Source of the DNA: Hoeflea_A sp965228435
Lineage (GTDB): Bacteria > Pseudomonadota > Alphaproteobacteria > Rhizobiales > Rhizobiaceae
Assembly: GCA_965228435.1 (NCBI GenBank)
Contig: OZ245818.1
Span: 4,836,001 to 4,900,000, forward strand
Reading direction: 5' to 3'
Length of the DNA: 64,000 nt
Shown here: positions 24,743 through 33,114 of the stretch, in pieces
Layout of the letters: each line of letters starts with the position of its first letter
How positions within the stretch are numbered: the first letter of the stretch is position 1
The notes under the pieces: generated by a model
What the model was told of the DNA's origin: nothing
Databases searched by the model: none
The model's input: only the letters and a program-made list of their open reading frames with translations
Translations under genes and position numbers: made by a program

Positions 24743-25522
24743 ATGACCTGGGTTCACAAGCTGCTCATTTCATCGGCGATCGTGACTTTGGCTGGTGTTG
24801 CTGCGGGCGGCGCGACGGAACGTGTCCAAGCGTGCCATCGCGTGGCCTTTGAGGACGACCGCTATATCGTCTGTGGGTTCGACCTTGTCGACTCCGACGT
24901 TCGGCTCTTTTGGCAACAGTCGAATGGCCGGCCATATGCTACCTTCGCGACGCTGGCCAATGCTCTCGATCTGGAGGGAATGCAACTGGAGTTTGCGATG
25001 AATGGCGGGATGTACGGGGACGATCTCAGTCCAATCGGCCTGCATGTGGAAGGCGGGCGAACCCTGCGCGAAGCCAACACAGCAACCTCACATAAAAGGC
25101 CAGAGCCGAATTTTTTCAAGAAACCGAACGGTGTCTTCTTTATCGGCGACGGCGTTGCCGGGGTGATGACGACCGATGCCTATCTGACCAGTCCGCCGCG
25201 AGCACGGTTTGCGACTCAATCCGGGCCCATGCTGGTCATAGACGGCGACCTCCATCCGGCCTTCATAGTTGATTCACATTCCCGTAAGCCACGTAACGGT
25301 GTGTGTGCACCGACCCCGACCGAGGTTCGGTTCGTCATCTCCGATGGCAGAGTCAATTTTCACGATTTCGGTCGATTTGTCCGCGACCATCTCGGCTGTG
25401 ACAACGCGCTTTTCCTTGATGGCGGTTCCGCACCTGGCATCTATGCGCCCGAACTCGGCCGCAATGACCCGCCGGGCCATGGCGGGTATGGCCCGATTAT
25501 CGGTGTCGTGGGTCAAAGGTAA
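24743..25522 (+). CDS. Secreted phosphodiester glycosidase family protein (DUF2233/NAGPA-like)
   Basis: A 259-aa protein with a signal peptide (KLLISSAIVTLAGVAAGGA), then a DUF2233 domain. Hallmarks are ACHRVAFEDDRYIVCGFD, FAMNGGMYGDDLSPIGLHVEGG and NGVFFIGDG. TQSGPMLVIDG and the conserved NALFLDGGSAPGIYAP near the C-terminus complete the pattern. Family members related to NAGPA remove sugars from phosphodiesters. Location is predicted periplasmic or extracellular. It follows the Trp/Pro-rich gene by 148 bp and faces the DUF1127 pair across a short hairpin. The substrate is unknown. Confidence 0.82.
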   Translation: MTWVHKLLISSAIVTLAGVAAGGATERVQACHRVAFEDDRYIVCGFDLVDSDVRLFWQQSNGRPYATFATLANALDLEGMQLEFAMNGGMYGDDLSPIGLHVEGGRTLREANTATSHKRPEPNFFKKPNGVFFIGDGVAGVMTTDAYLTSPPRARFATQSGPMLVIDGDLHPAFIVDSHSRKPRNGVCAPTPTEVRFVISDGRVNFHDFGRFVRDHLGCDNALFLDGGSAPGIYAPELGRNDPPGHGGYGPIIGVVGQR

Positions 25523-25533
25523 ATGGTTTTCTC

Positions 25534-25557
25534 GTGGGGAGCAGAATTGCTCCCCAC
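25534..25557. terminator. Hairpin between convergent genes
   Basis: A perfect 10-bp stem GTGGGGAGCA / TGCTCCCCAC with a GAAT loop, midway between the DUF2233 and DUF1127 stops. There is no T-run on either side, so it is a weak or rho-dependent terminator candidate. Confidence 0.45.
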
Positions 25558-25570
25558 TCGGAAATCCAGC

Positions 25571-25810
25571 TCAATCTGTATCGCCGTAAATCATCGATCT
25601 TACATGCTCCGGAATGTCGGAGCGTGCCACGCCGATTTCCGCGAGCGCATCGTCCGGCATCCTGTTGAGCACTCCCCTCATCTGTCCGTATTGCATGAGG
25701 CGGATTGCGGCCATGAAGCGGCTTCCGATCGACCTCAGGATCTGATGGGTAAAGCGTCCGATCGTGCTCAGATCGGCAAGCTTGTGCGGCTCGGTTGAAG
25801 TGTATGCCAT
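25571..25810 (-). CDS. DUF1127 protein, 79 aa
   Basis: A small basic protein whose C-terminal motif DDALAEIGVARSDIPEHVRSM is the DUF1127/YjiS signature; the preceding helix is RLMQYGQMRGVLNRMP. DUF1127 proteins are abundant in rhizobia, and some affect RNA turnover and phosphate or carbon metabolism. ATG 25810 is preceded by AGGTAGGG; an in-frame ATG at 25828 is possible. It lies 14 bp after the stop of a second DUF1127 gene, so the two form a small operon. Confidence 0.8.
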   Translation of the reverse strand: MAYTSTEPHKLADLSTIGRFTHQILRSIGSRFMAAIRLMQYGQMRGVLNRMPDDALAEIGVARSDIPEHVRSMIYGDTD

Positions 25811-25824
25811 GTTCGGCCCTACCT

Positions 25825-26022
25825 TCATGTAATCATTGCAGAATTTTCGCGAGCCAACCGACGGATATCGCTCCGGGCGATCCCCATATCGGCGAGGTCC
25901 CGGTCGGTACAGATCGACAGCTCGTGAATGGTTCGAATGTAACTCCTGCGCCGTGCGACGGCGGTCACTAACGAACGGCGACCATCGGCGAAAAGAGTGC
26001 GTATAGCTGAATTGTGGCTCAT
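25825..26022 (-). CDS. DUF1127 protein, 65 aa
   Basis: The second DUF1127 member, ending with DRDLADMGIARSDIRRLARE. The N-terminal part (RRSLVTAVARRRSYIRTIHEL) is strongly basic and helical. It is the first gene of the pair and divergent from the LysR regulator, with 182 bp between them. That arrangement commonly means the regulator controls the pair, but no LysR T-N11-A site was confirmed. Confidence 0.8.
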   Translation of the reverse strand: MSHNSAIRTLFADGRRSLVTAVARRRSYIRTIHELSICTDRDLADMGIARSDIRRLARENSAMIT

Positions 26023-26204
26023 CGCCTTGCTCCTTGTATTGCGGGTATGAGGTCACTTGCAGGTGGCCGTCCCACGAGTCTTCGCGGGTGATTGACGCAC
26101 CGCAGCAATTATGCTGCATTGCAAAAATACTGAGGCGGAGGAGATTCGAAACCCGTGCCCTGATCAAAGGGGCTGTGCAGAAAACGCAAAGCGAGGCAGA
26201 TCCC

Positions 26205-27131
26205 ATGGACCTCCCGAGCCAGATGATTCTCTTTGCCCAGGTTGTCGATGCAGGCAGTTTCTCCGCGGCAGCCAGAAATCTTGATCACACTCCCTCCGCG
26301 GTCAGCCGACAGATCGGACATCTCGAAGATCGGCTCGGCGTGCGTCTGCTCAATCGGTCGAGCAATGGTCTCGTCGTGACGGAGGAGGGCGCAATCTTCC
26401 TGAAACGGTGTGTGGAGATATCGGACAGGGTTTTGGAGGCGGAATCCCTTGCCGATACCATGAGTGATCATCCCCGCGGGCGACTGAAACTCGTCTCGAC
26501 CGTCGCCTTCGGAAAATCTCAACTGTTGCCGATCCTTCCGGCATACCTGGAGCGACATCGCGATGTCACGGTGTCGCTGGAGCTGACTGATCGCAATGTC
26601 GATCTCTCCAGCGGCAGTCTCGACCTGGCGATTCGCTTCAGCGAACAGGTTGAAGACGAAAGAGTGATTGCACGGAAACTCGCCAGAAACCGACGATTGA
26701 TCTGCGCCGCGCCGAAGTATCTGGAGCGCCACGGTCACCCGTCCGGACTATCGGATCTTGAGAATCACAACTGCCTTCAGCTCTCGACCGTTGAGCGATG
26801 GAACGATTGGCGCATCCTCGATATCGACAGCGGAAAGCCGATGCGACTGGGCGGAAACATCGAAGTCAACAGCGCAGATGGCATCTACCATGCGACGCTT
26901 GCCGGCGCAGGCGTCGCCCGTCTTTCCACCTATCTGATCAACGACGACATCAAGTCGGGCAGGCTCATCAACGTGTTTCCAGACTATGCAGATGACAGTT
27001 CAGACATTCTCGCGACCTATTCGCAAAAGCGAAACCTCTCGCCCAAGATTCGCACCTTCATCGACTTCATGGTTGAGGTCTTCGGCCACGTTCCGCCGTG
27101 GGAACGCGGGCGCGCTCCAGCAGCTGCCTGA
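26205..27131 (+). CDS. LysR-family transcriptional regulator
   Basis: A 308-aa regulator. The N-terminal winged HTH covers residues 1-60 (FAQVVDAGSFSAAARNL, SAVSRQIGHLEDRLGVRLLNR), followed by a linker helix and a periplasmic-binding-protein-like effector domain from about residue 88 (GRLKLVSTVAFGKSQLLPIL). Overall pattern and length are those of the DsdC/CrgA-type subgroup. ATG 26205 gives the normal LysR N-terminus, although the frame is open back to 26034. The target is most likely the divergent DUF1127 pair or itself. The effector is unknown. Confidence 0.88.
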   Translation: MDLPSQMILFAQVVDAGSFSAAARNLDHTPSAVSRQIGHLEDRLGVRLLNRSSNGLVVTEEGAIFLKRCVEISDRVLEAESLADTMSDHPRGRLKLVSTVAFGKSQLLPILPAYLERHRDVTVSLELTDRNVDLSSGSLDLAIRFSEQVEDERVIARKLARNRRLICAAPKYLERHGHPSGLSDLENHNCLQLSTVERWNDWRILDIDSGKPMRLGGNIEVNSADGIYHATLAGAGVARLSTYLINDDIKSGRLINVFPDYADDSSDILATYSQKRNLSPKIRTFIDFMVEVFGHVPPWERGRAPAAA

Positions 27132-27217
27132 TAGCTGATCAAGAGGGCAGGGCTTTACCGAATATTCATCCCGGTCCGCTTTAATGCAATTTTCATTATT
27201 TGGTGCCGAGATTTCCA

Positions 27218-27601
27218 ATGGATGCAGCGCAACTGATTCCCGCCTGGCACTCACTGGTCGTCGGATTGGCTCTGGTGATTTTCGGCTTCGTTGCCCATGT
27301 AATCCGAGGATTCATCAACCTTTATCCGGACAAGATTTCCGACAACGATCTGGTAAACATCGTTGTATCGGATGACTACAGCACGCTTGATCATATCCTC
27401 GGCGTGGAGTTCACCGACTACGGATATTACGATCTCAACAGCGGCAAAAACCTGACCATTTCGATCTCGCTCTGTCTGGTTTTCGGATACATCGCCTACT
27501 TCATGGACCCCATGGGTGTTTCGACCGTAATCGATCAGGGGGTTATCTGGCTTGGCAACCGGATTGTTGAGAACTGGAACAACATGAGCTTCGGTTTCTG
27601 A
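27218..27601 (+). CDS. Hypothetical membrane protein, two helices
   Basis: A 127-aa protein I do not recognise. Hydrophobic helix 1 spans residues 12-30 (LVVGLALVIFGFVAHVI). A central soluble stretch rich in Asp and Tyr follows (DNDLVNIVVSDDYSTLDHIL, FTDYGYYDL). Helix 2 is at about 82-98 (ISISLCLVFGYIAYFM). ATG 27218 is preferred; a GTG at 27200 would add six residues. It follows the LysR gene and converges on the alpha/beta hydrolase gene with 29 bp between stops. Confidence 0.55.
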   Translation: MDAAQLIPAWHSLVVGLALVIFGFVAHVIRGFINLYPDKISDNDLVNIVVSDDYSTLDHILGVEFTDYGYYDLNSGKNLTISISLCLVFGYIAYFMDPMGVSTVIDQGVIWLGNRIVENWNNMSFGF

Positions 27602-27630
27602 CGACCGGATCCGCCCAAACGGCCCGCGAA

Positions 27631-28395
27631 TTAGGTCAGTTCTTTCATCCAGTCTGCGCAAGTGCCTGCCACGGTTTCCCAGCCCGGCTCCATGAACAGG
27701 TAGTGCGCATGGTTGCGAGCCATGATGTGTGTGCCGTTGGCGCCGTATTTTGCGGCGATCTCGAGCCCGACGGCCGGTCTAACCGCGCGATCCTCTTCGC
27801 CGGAAACCACCAGGACCGGGCAAGTGACCTTGTCAAAGTCGACGGCGATGGCGCGGTGATCGTCGAACATCCAGAAGAACATCTCGAACATGACACGGCC
27901 CGATTCGGGACCCAATCGGTCGAATACCGCGTGTTGCGTTGCTTCATCCAACTTGTTGAAGGCAAAAGGCGCGATCAGGTCGAAATCGACCCGGTTCGGC
28001 GCTTTCCAGAATGGCCCTTGCTCCATGAAGGCGCGGGCCACGGCGCGCTCGTCGTCGGTTTCCGGCAGCATGCCCCAGGCAGAGTTTGGATTGATCAGCA
28101 CCAGTCCCGATGCCAGGCCTTTCGCGGCCACCTGCTGTGCGACCAGCGCGCCGACCGCGTGGCCGAGCAAAACAGGCGGTGAGTCCAGAGTGCGTGCGAA
28201 ATCGGCAATGTCCGCCGTGTAATCCATGATACTGGTGTCGGCGAAAGCCGGATCGGGCTCGGCCTCCGGATCGCCGTCATGAAACCGCAAGGCTGGAGCA
28301 TGGCAGGTCCAGCCACGATCTTCGAAAAACCGTCGGTAATTGTCCAGGCACCAGGGTCCGGCAAAGGCGCCATGGATCAGGACGATATCACCCAT
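27631..28395 (-). CDS. Alpha/beta-hydrolase-fold protein lacking the nucleophile
   Basis: A 254-aa alpha/beta-hydrolase fold. The oxyanion strand IVLIHGAFAGPWCLDNY, the acid-loop SGEEDRAV and the C-terminal His in ARNHAHYLFMEPG are all in place. The nucleophile elbow reads LLGHAVGALVA, so the expected Ser (G-x-S-x-G) is Ala80. The codon is GCG, not a near-miss. It is therefore unlikely to be an ordinary serine esterase. It may be a pseudoenzyme or use the fold for another chemistry. ATG 28395 has AGGAGA upstream. It is the last gene of a minus-strand group with the MetE-like gene, 32 bp downstream of it. Confidence 0.82.
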   Translation of the reverse strand: MGDIVLIHGAFAGPWCLDNYRRFFEDRGWTCHAPALRFHDGDPEAEPDPAFADTSIMDYTADIADFARTLDSPPVLLGHAVGALVAQQVAAKGLASGLVLINPNSAWGMLPETDDERAVARAFMEQGPFWKAPNRVDFDLIAPFAFNKLDEATQHAVFDRLGPESGRVMFEMFFWMFDDHRAIAVDFDKVTCPVLVVSGEEDRAVRPAVGLEIAAKYGANGTHIMARNHAHYLFMEPGWETVAGTCADWMKELT

Positions 28396-28427
28396 GGAAT
28401 TCTCCTGTTCTTGCATCGGTCAAGCGG

Positions 28428-29552
28428 TCAGGCAGCCACGCCACCCCAAACCGCCTCTGCCGTCTTGACCACGAGCTCCAGTTTGCGTTGCTGGTCGTCA
28501 TAGGTGATTTCGTTGCCCTCCTCGGTGGAGGCGAAGCCGCATTGCGGGGCGATACCCAACTGGTCGATGTCGACATATCGGCCGGCCTCGTCGAATTTCG
28601 CCTTCAGCCAGTCGAGCTCTTCCAGTTCACCTTTCTTGGTTGTGATGAAACCGGGCAGCACTCGCTGCTTGCCCTTGGCGAGCAGCCGAAGCGGCTCAAG
28701 GCCACCGGCCCGTTCGGTGTCATATTCCATGAAGAATATGTCGACCCCGGTCTGGTTGAACACGGCATCTGCGGCCGGGTCGTAGCCCCCATCGGCGGCA
28801 TGGCGGGAGCGGAAATTGCCGCGACAAAGGTGCATGGCGATCAACATGTCGTCGGGCCGGTCCTTGATCGCCTCATGCATCATCCAGGCGTAGCGCTCGA
28901 TCAGCCGGTCGGGATCCCGGCCTTCGCTCTTCTTGATCTCGCGCTGTTTCGGATCGCACAGATAGGCAAAGAAAATGTCGTCCATCTGCAGATAGCGGCA
29001 GCCAGCATCGTAAAAGGCCTTCACAGCCTTCTTGTAAGTGGCTGCAATGTCGGCAAACAGACGTTCGTCGTCCGCGTATTCGGGTGGTGCGATGTCTTCG
29101 GGCGCGACCCGGTAGTGACAGCAGCTCGGGCCGGGAATGGAGATCTTCGGAGTGACATCGGCAACCGAGGCAAGAAAGCGAAAATGCTCAAGATGCGGAT
29201 GGTCGGCCGGGAAATCGAGCAGGCCTTTGATGCACGGATAGAGCGGCCGCAATTGGGCACCGGCAAAGGCGATGCCTTCGTCGCGCTCCTCCAGCTCCAT
29301 TCCGGTCAGCAGCTCCATGAAATCATAGTGCCACCAGGAGCGCCGCATCTCGCCATCCGTCACTGACAACAGCCCAAGGTCCTGTTGAAGTTTCACCTCG
29401 TCACGCACCGCCGCATCTTCAACATCGCGCAACTCGTCGCTGTCGATCGTCTTGTCCTCGAAAAAGCGCCTGCGCGCATCCTTGACCGACTGCGGGCGTA
29501 GCAGGCTCCCCACATGGTCGGCCCGGTAGGGTGGCTTTAGAGTGTCGGACAT
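28428..29552 (-). CDS. MetE-like cobalamin-independent methyltransferase family protein
   Basis: A 374-aa protein with the C-terminal MetE/UROD TIM-barrel fold alone, without the N-terminal half of true MetE. Characteristic are the N-terminal RADHVGSLLRP, LLSVTDGEMRRSWW, LQMDDIFFAYLC and MHLCRGN (His-x-Cys zinc ligands). FFMEYD and GIAPQCGFAST, carrying the second Cys ligand, complete the pattern. Such stand-alone proteins transfer methyl groups to or from thiols; the actual donor is unknown. GAGGAGG precedes the ATG. It follows the glycerate-kinase gene by 164 bp and is likely co-transcribed with the hydrolase-fold gene. Confidence 0.85.
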   Translation of the reverse strand: MSDTLKPPYRADHVGSLLRPQSVKDARRRFFEDKTIDSDELRDVEDAAVRDEVKLQQDLGLLSVTDGEMRRSWWHYDFMELLTGMELEERDEGIAFAGAQLRPLYPCIKGLLDFPADHPHLEHFRFLASVADVTPKISIPGPSCCHYRVAPEDIAPPEYADDERLFADIAATYKKAVKAFYDAGCRYLQMDDIFFAYLCDPKQREIKKSEGRDPDRLIERYAWMMHEAIKDRPDDMLIAMHLCRGNFRSRHAADGGYDPAADAVFNQTGVDIFFMEYDTERAGGLEPLRLLAKGKQRVLPGFITTKKGELEELDWLKAKFDEAGRYVDIDQLGIAPQCGFASTEEGNEITYDDQQRKLELVVKTAEAVWGGVAA

Positions 29553-29716
29553 TGTTCCTCCTCGGCATCAATTTCAGAGAGCGGCGATGGCTCGCGATGT
29601 CCACGAGAACGATGATACAGATTCTTCCCGCTTTTGGCAGTCGGAGACGGGCGGCGGAACAAGGGCTCGCGTCGCGGCCGGTCGCGAGCCTTTTGGTCCG
29701 GAGCACGAGCAATGGT

Positions 29717-30913
29717 CTATCGGCGTGTGCCGCGACGCAGTTCGAGCGGCTGCGGCATCATGTCGAGGCGGGTTCCGACCAGGATCATGCGCATGGCGTC
29801 TTCGGCCGCGCGCCGAAGCAGCTTTCGGGCGCTGCCAATGGCAGTTTCGAGCGTGCAGGGGCGCTTGATGATCGAAGCGAAGGCGTCGATACCGGCCTCG
29901 AACGTGCGGTCGACCCCGTTGCCTATCGTGCCGGCGAGCGCGATGGTTGGGATTGCGCGTTCCCGCGCCCGGCGGGCGACTTCGCAGGGGACCTTGCCGA
30001 AGGGGCTCTGGCTGTCCAGCGCGCCTTCCGCGGTGATGACGAGATCCGCGTCTTCGAGCAGAGCCTCGAAATCGAGATATTGCATGACGATGTCAAAGCG
30101 GGGATGCAGAGTGGCGCCGGTGAACGCCGCGAGGCCGGCACCAAGTCCACCGGAAGCGCCGGAGCCCTCCGCATGCCCCAGGTCCAGCCCGAGGTCGGCC
30201 TGGATGCGCATCGCATAGTTTTCCAGTGCCCGTTCAAGCTGGATGACCTGGTCGGGACTTGCGCCCTTTTGTGGTCCGAACACGCGAGCGACGCCCTTTG
30301 GCCCGAGCAGCACGTTGTGCCAGTTGACGGCGACATCGACCGTGATGCGCTCAAGGCGAGGGTCAATGCCGGATGCGTCGATTTTGGACAAGGTTTTGAG
30401 GCCGGCCCCACCGGGTGTAATCGGGCGACCCGAAGCGTCCGTGAGCCGGGCGCCGAGTGCCTGGGCCATGCCGCAGCCGCCGTCGTTGATGCCGCTGTCA
30501 CCGCAGCCGACAAGGAGCCGTCGGGCGCCAGCATCGAGAGCCGCCAGGATGAGTTCACCGACACCGCGGCTGGTCGTTGCCGTCGGATCCCGCAGATCGC
30601 GCGGCACCAGACGCAGCCCGGCGGCAGCGGCCATTTCGATCACCGCCGTCGGCTTTTCCTGGCCGCCGAGAAAGCCGAAGAAACTGTCTACCGGTCGACC
30701 GACGGGTCCGGTGACGACGACCTCATGCAAGCTGCCGCCGGTCGCCTGGACCAGTCCCTTCGTAAATCCTTCGCCGCCGTCAACCATCGGGGCCTTGAGA
30801 AGCCTGGCGTCCGGCATGGCGCGCTTGACGCCCTCGGAGATTGCTTCCACGACGTCTTCCACATCGAGCGATTCCTTGAAGCCGGAGGGAGCAATCAAAA
30901 CATTCAGTGACAT
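29717..30913 (-). CDS. Glycerate 2-kinase (GlxK/GarK family)
   Basis: Phosphorylates D-glycerate with ATP to 2-phosphoglycerate. The 398-aa protein begins with NVLIAPSGFKESLDVEDV, typical of GlxK. DGGEGF, DPTATTSRGVGELILAAL, GCGDSGINDGGCGMAQALGA, SGASGGLGAGLAAF and ITAEGALDSQSPFGKVP are conserved family blocks. A C-terminal extension of about 25 residues is slightly longer than usual. ATG 30913 has AGGAAAGGA upstream. Its neighbours are an SLC13-type transporter and, divergently, a tartronate-semialdehyde-reductase-like dehydrogenase. Together they suggest uptake and use of a small hydroxy acid. Confidence 0.9.
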   Translation of the reverse strand: MSLNVLIAPSGFKESLDVEDVVEAISEGVKRAMPDARLLKAPMVDGGEGFTKGLVQATGGSLHEVVVTGPVGRPVDSFFGFLGGQEKPTAVIEMAAAAGLRLVPRDLRDPTATTSRGVGELILAALDAGARRLLVGCGDSGINDGGCGMAQALGARLTDASGRPITPGGAGLKTLSKIDASGIDPRLERITVDVAVNWHNVLLGPKGVARVFGPQKGASPDQVIQLERALENYAMRIQADLGLDLGHAEGSGASGGLGAGLAAFTGATLHPRFDIVMQYLDFEALLEDADLVITAEGALDSQSPFGKVPCEVARRARERAIPTIALAGTIGNGVDRTFEAGIDAFASIIKRPCTLETAIGSARKLLRRAAEDAMRMILVGTRLDMMPQPLELRRGTRR

Positions 30914-31019
30914 GGTTCGGTCCTTTCCTGTTGGTGTGAAAGGACAACGACCCGGCACGGCGTTTATTCCCGATGAGGCAAGGAAAATGCCGGATTTGAA
31001 CGATTTTTCTCCAATATTT

Positions 31020-32855
31020 TCAATCAGATGGTGGTCGCGGCTTTGGAATCGGAATGCGGTCCGGCAGAACCTGGGAATAGGCTGGAATGCGGCACGCCTG
31101 GCGCGCTGCCGCTATGGCAGTTGGTGTGACATCGGGAGCGTAGAGACGCGGCGAGTGGGCGCGCAGCCGTACCATGTCGCCCCCGCGGTACAGGTCCCGT
31201 ATTCTGCGGCGTTCGATCGGGTAGCCGTCGCGACGGAGCCGGTCCCAGACATGCCACCAGCCTGCCGCCCACATGGCGCGGTCGCGGATCGTTGCCAACA
31301 TCACCGTGTTCAGTCGCTGTGCCGTGCAGACAGCTGTCTTGGAGTCGGCTTTCGGCGCGGTACGTCCTTCGACATCGACCCGACTCGCGGTTTCAGCCGG
31401 CCGCTCACGGCTTTCGGGAAGCTGGTTGGGCCAGACGAAAAGCGCAAAGGCGGTGATCATGACAATCTTGACCGGCAGCAACGGGATAGCCAGTCGCAGC
31501 AGGTCGGACTGATTGAACGTCGCGCGATCGGCATTGCCGAACAGCGCGACCGGTTTGGCGCTGGCCATCATGGTCTGGCAGAATCCCGTGCCGAGCACCG
31601 TGACCAGCGCGAGGGTCACGACATCGTGGCCGAGGCCGGCCAGGGGCAGGGTCACAGCCGGAAGCAGCACGGCTGCGCGGGCGCTTCGGGAGTTGATGAT
31701 CAAATGCGATAGAACGGCGGTCGAAGCCAGAAAAAAGACAACCAGCGGCTTGGAATGACGGGCGCTTGCCGGCAGCAGATCAAGCGCCGAGCCGGCCATC
31801 CACTTGCTGGCGCCAGACAGAATAATGGCGTCAGCGATGACAACTGTGGCGGTCAGGAAGACCAGCAATTCGACCTCGACCTGCCGAAACACCTGCTTGG
31901 GCGACTGCGCGGTGAACGGTCCAGTTAACAGCAGGACCGCGCCGCCGACGGCGACGAGTGCGATGTCGACGCCGTGCCACGGGGCCGTGATCCACAGTGT
32001 GACGATGCAGGTGAGCACCGCCAGAATGCGCCATTGCTGCGCATCGGTCGGCGCCTTGCTTGGCAATCGGCTGGAGAGGACCGCTGTTCGTGCTCTTCGT
32101 GGTACGAAGAGCAGCAGGATGAGGGCGGCGGCAGTGTGGCTTGCAAGCAGGGTCAGCGGAAAGGCGAGCATCAGCCATTCGACATAGCCGATGGAAACGC
32201 CCACCGACCGGTCAATGGCCTCAACAGCAACCAGATGAGCGCCGGCGCCGATGATCGATCCGCCAGCCGACAGCAGGATCACCGTCGGAAATAGCAAGGC
32301 GAGCGCGCGTTCCGAGGCCTTGCCGGGCATGCGATCGGCCAGGGTCATGAAGACCGGCAGCAGAAGCGCCGCGCGTCCTGAGGTGGACGGTATGAGAAAT
32401 GCCGTCAGGGCGATGACGAAAGTCATGGCGTGGAAGAAGCTCGTTAGTCCCGAAAACGGACTGACCGCTGCAACGGCAAGCCGTTGCATGAGGCCACTCG
32501 TCTTCACCACTGCCGCAATTACGAAAGCTGCCAGTAACAGCCACACGAGTTCCCGGCCGAGCGTGGCGTAAAGCTGCGTATCGGGAACGACACCAGTCAG
32601 AACAAGCGCCAGGGCGGCGCTGACGGCGACGACGGAATCGGGCAACGGCGTCAGGGTCCAACCGACAATTGCCAGCGCCGTCACGGCAAGTGCGATGCGG
32701 GCTTCATCGGCAAGGTCATGCGGCAGCGCCCACGTGGTGAACAGAATCGCGACGCTGATCGTCAAAACCAAAGCCGGCTTGGCGTTGGAGATACGGAGTG
32801 CCAATAGGGCAAACGGAATCTGAGGGCCGGCGACGGCCTGGCTCGACACGGTCAA
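31020..32855 (-). CDS. SLC13/DASS-like anion transporter with C-terminal extension
   Basis: A 611-aa membrane protein with about 12 hydrophobic helices in residues 25-475. It contains two DASS-type reentrant motifs, IPSTSGRAALLLPVFMTL and LIINSRSARAAVLLPAVTLP, so sodium- or proton-coupled uptake of a dicarboxylate, sulfate or similar anion is expected. After the last helix there is an unusual 110-residue soluble tail, basic and Trp-rich (MWAAGWWHVWDRLRRDGYPIE). TTG 32855 is favoured by AAGGAG six bases upstream. The glycerate kinase follows 106 bp downstream on the same strand. The substrate is not decided. Confidence 0.8.
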   Translation of the reverse strand: MTVSSQAVAGPQIPFALLALRISNAKPALVLTISVAILFTTWALPHDLADEARIALAVTALAIVGWTLTPLPDSVVAVSAALALVLTGVVPDTQLYATLGRELVWLLLAAFVIAAVVKTSGLMQRLAVAAVSPFSGLTSFFHAMTFVIALTAFLIPSTSGRAALLLPVFMTLADRMPGKASERALALLFPTVILLSAGGSIIGAGAHLVAVEAIDRSVGVSIGYVEWLMLAFPLTLLASHTAAALILLLFVPRRARTAVLSSRLPSKAPTDAQQWRILAVLTCIVTLWITAPWHGVDIALVAVGGAVLLLTGPFTAQSPKQVFRQVEVELLVFLTATVVIADAIILSGASKWMAGSALDLLPASARHSKPLVVFFLASTAVLSHLIINSRSARAAVLLPAVTLPLAGLGHDVVTLALVTVLGTGFCQTMMASAKPVALFGNADRATFNQSDLLRLAIPLLPVKIVMITAFALFVWPNQLPESRERPAETASRVDVEGRTAPKADSKTAVCTAQRLNTVMLATIRDRAMWAAGWWHVWDRLRRDGYPIERRRIRDLYRGGDMVRLRAHSPRLYAPDVTPTAIAAARQACRIPAYSQVLPDRIPIPKPRPPSD

Positions 32856-33114
32856 GGGTCACTCCTTCGGTGTCTCAATGGGGACATGGAAGGAAAACGC
32901 AGACCGCCGCGATTTATTCCACTGTTACATGTTTCAACGGCCAGATTGGTTCGATTGTCAGCGCTCGGAGTGGTCTTTCAATATGGGTTGCGCCGACCAG
33001 TTGGTTTCCTCGAATGTCGGTGCCACAATGCTGGCGATATTTGGGATTTCATTCCGGTGTGTTGCGGACACCGCATCGATAACGATCGGTCGCCGATTCG
33101 TGGGAGAAAAAAGC

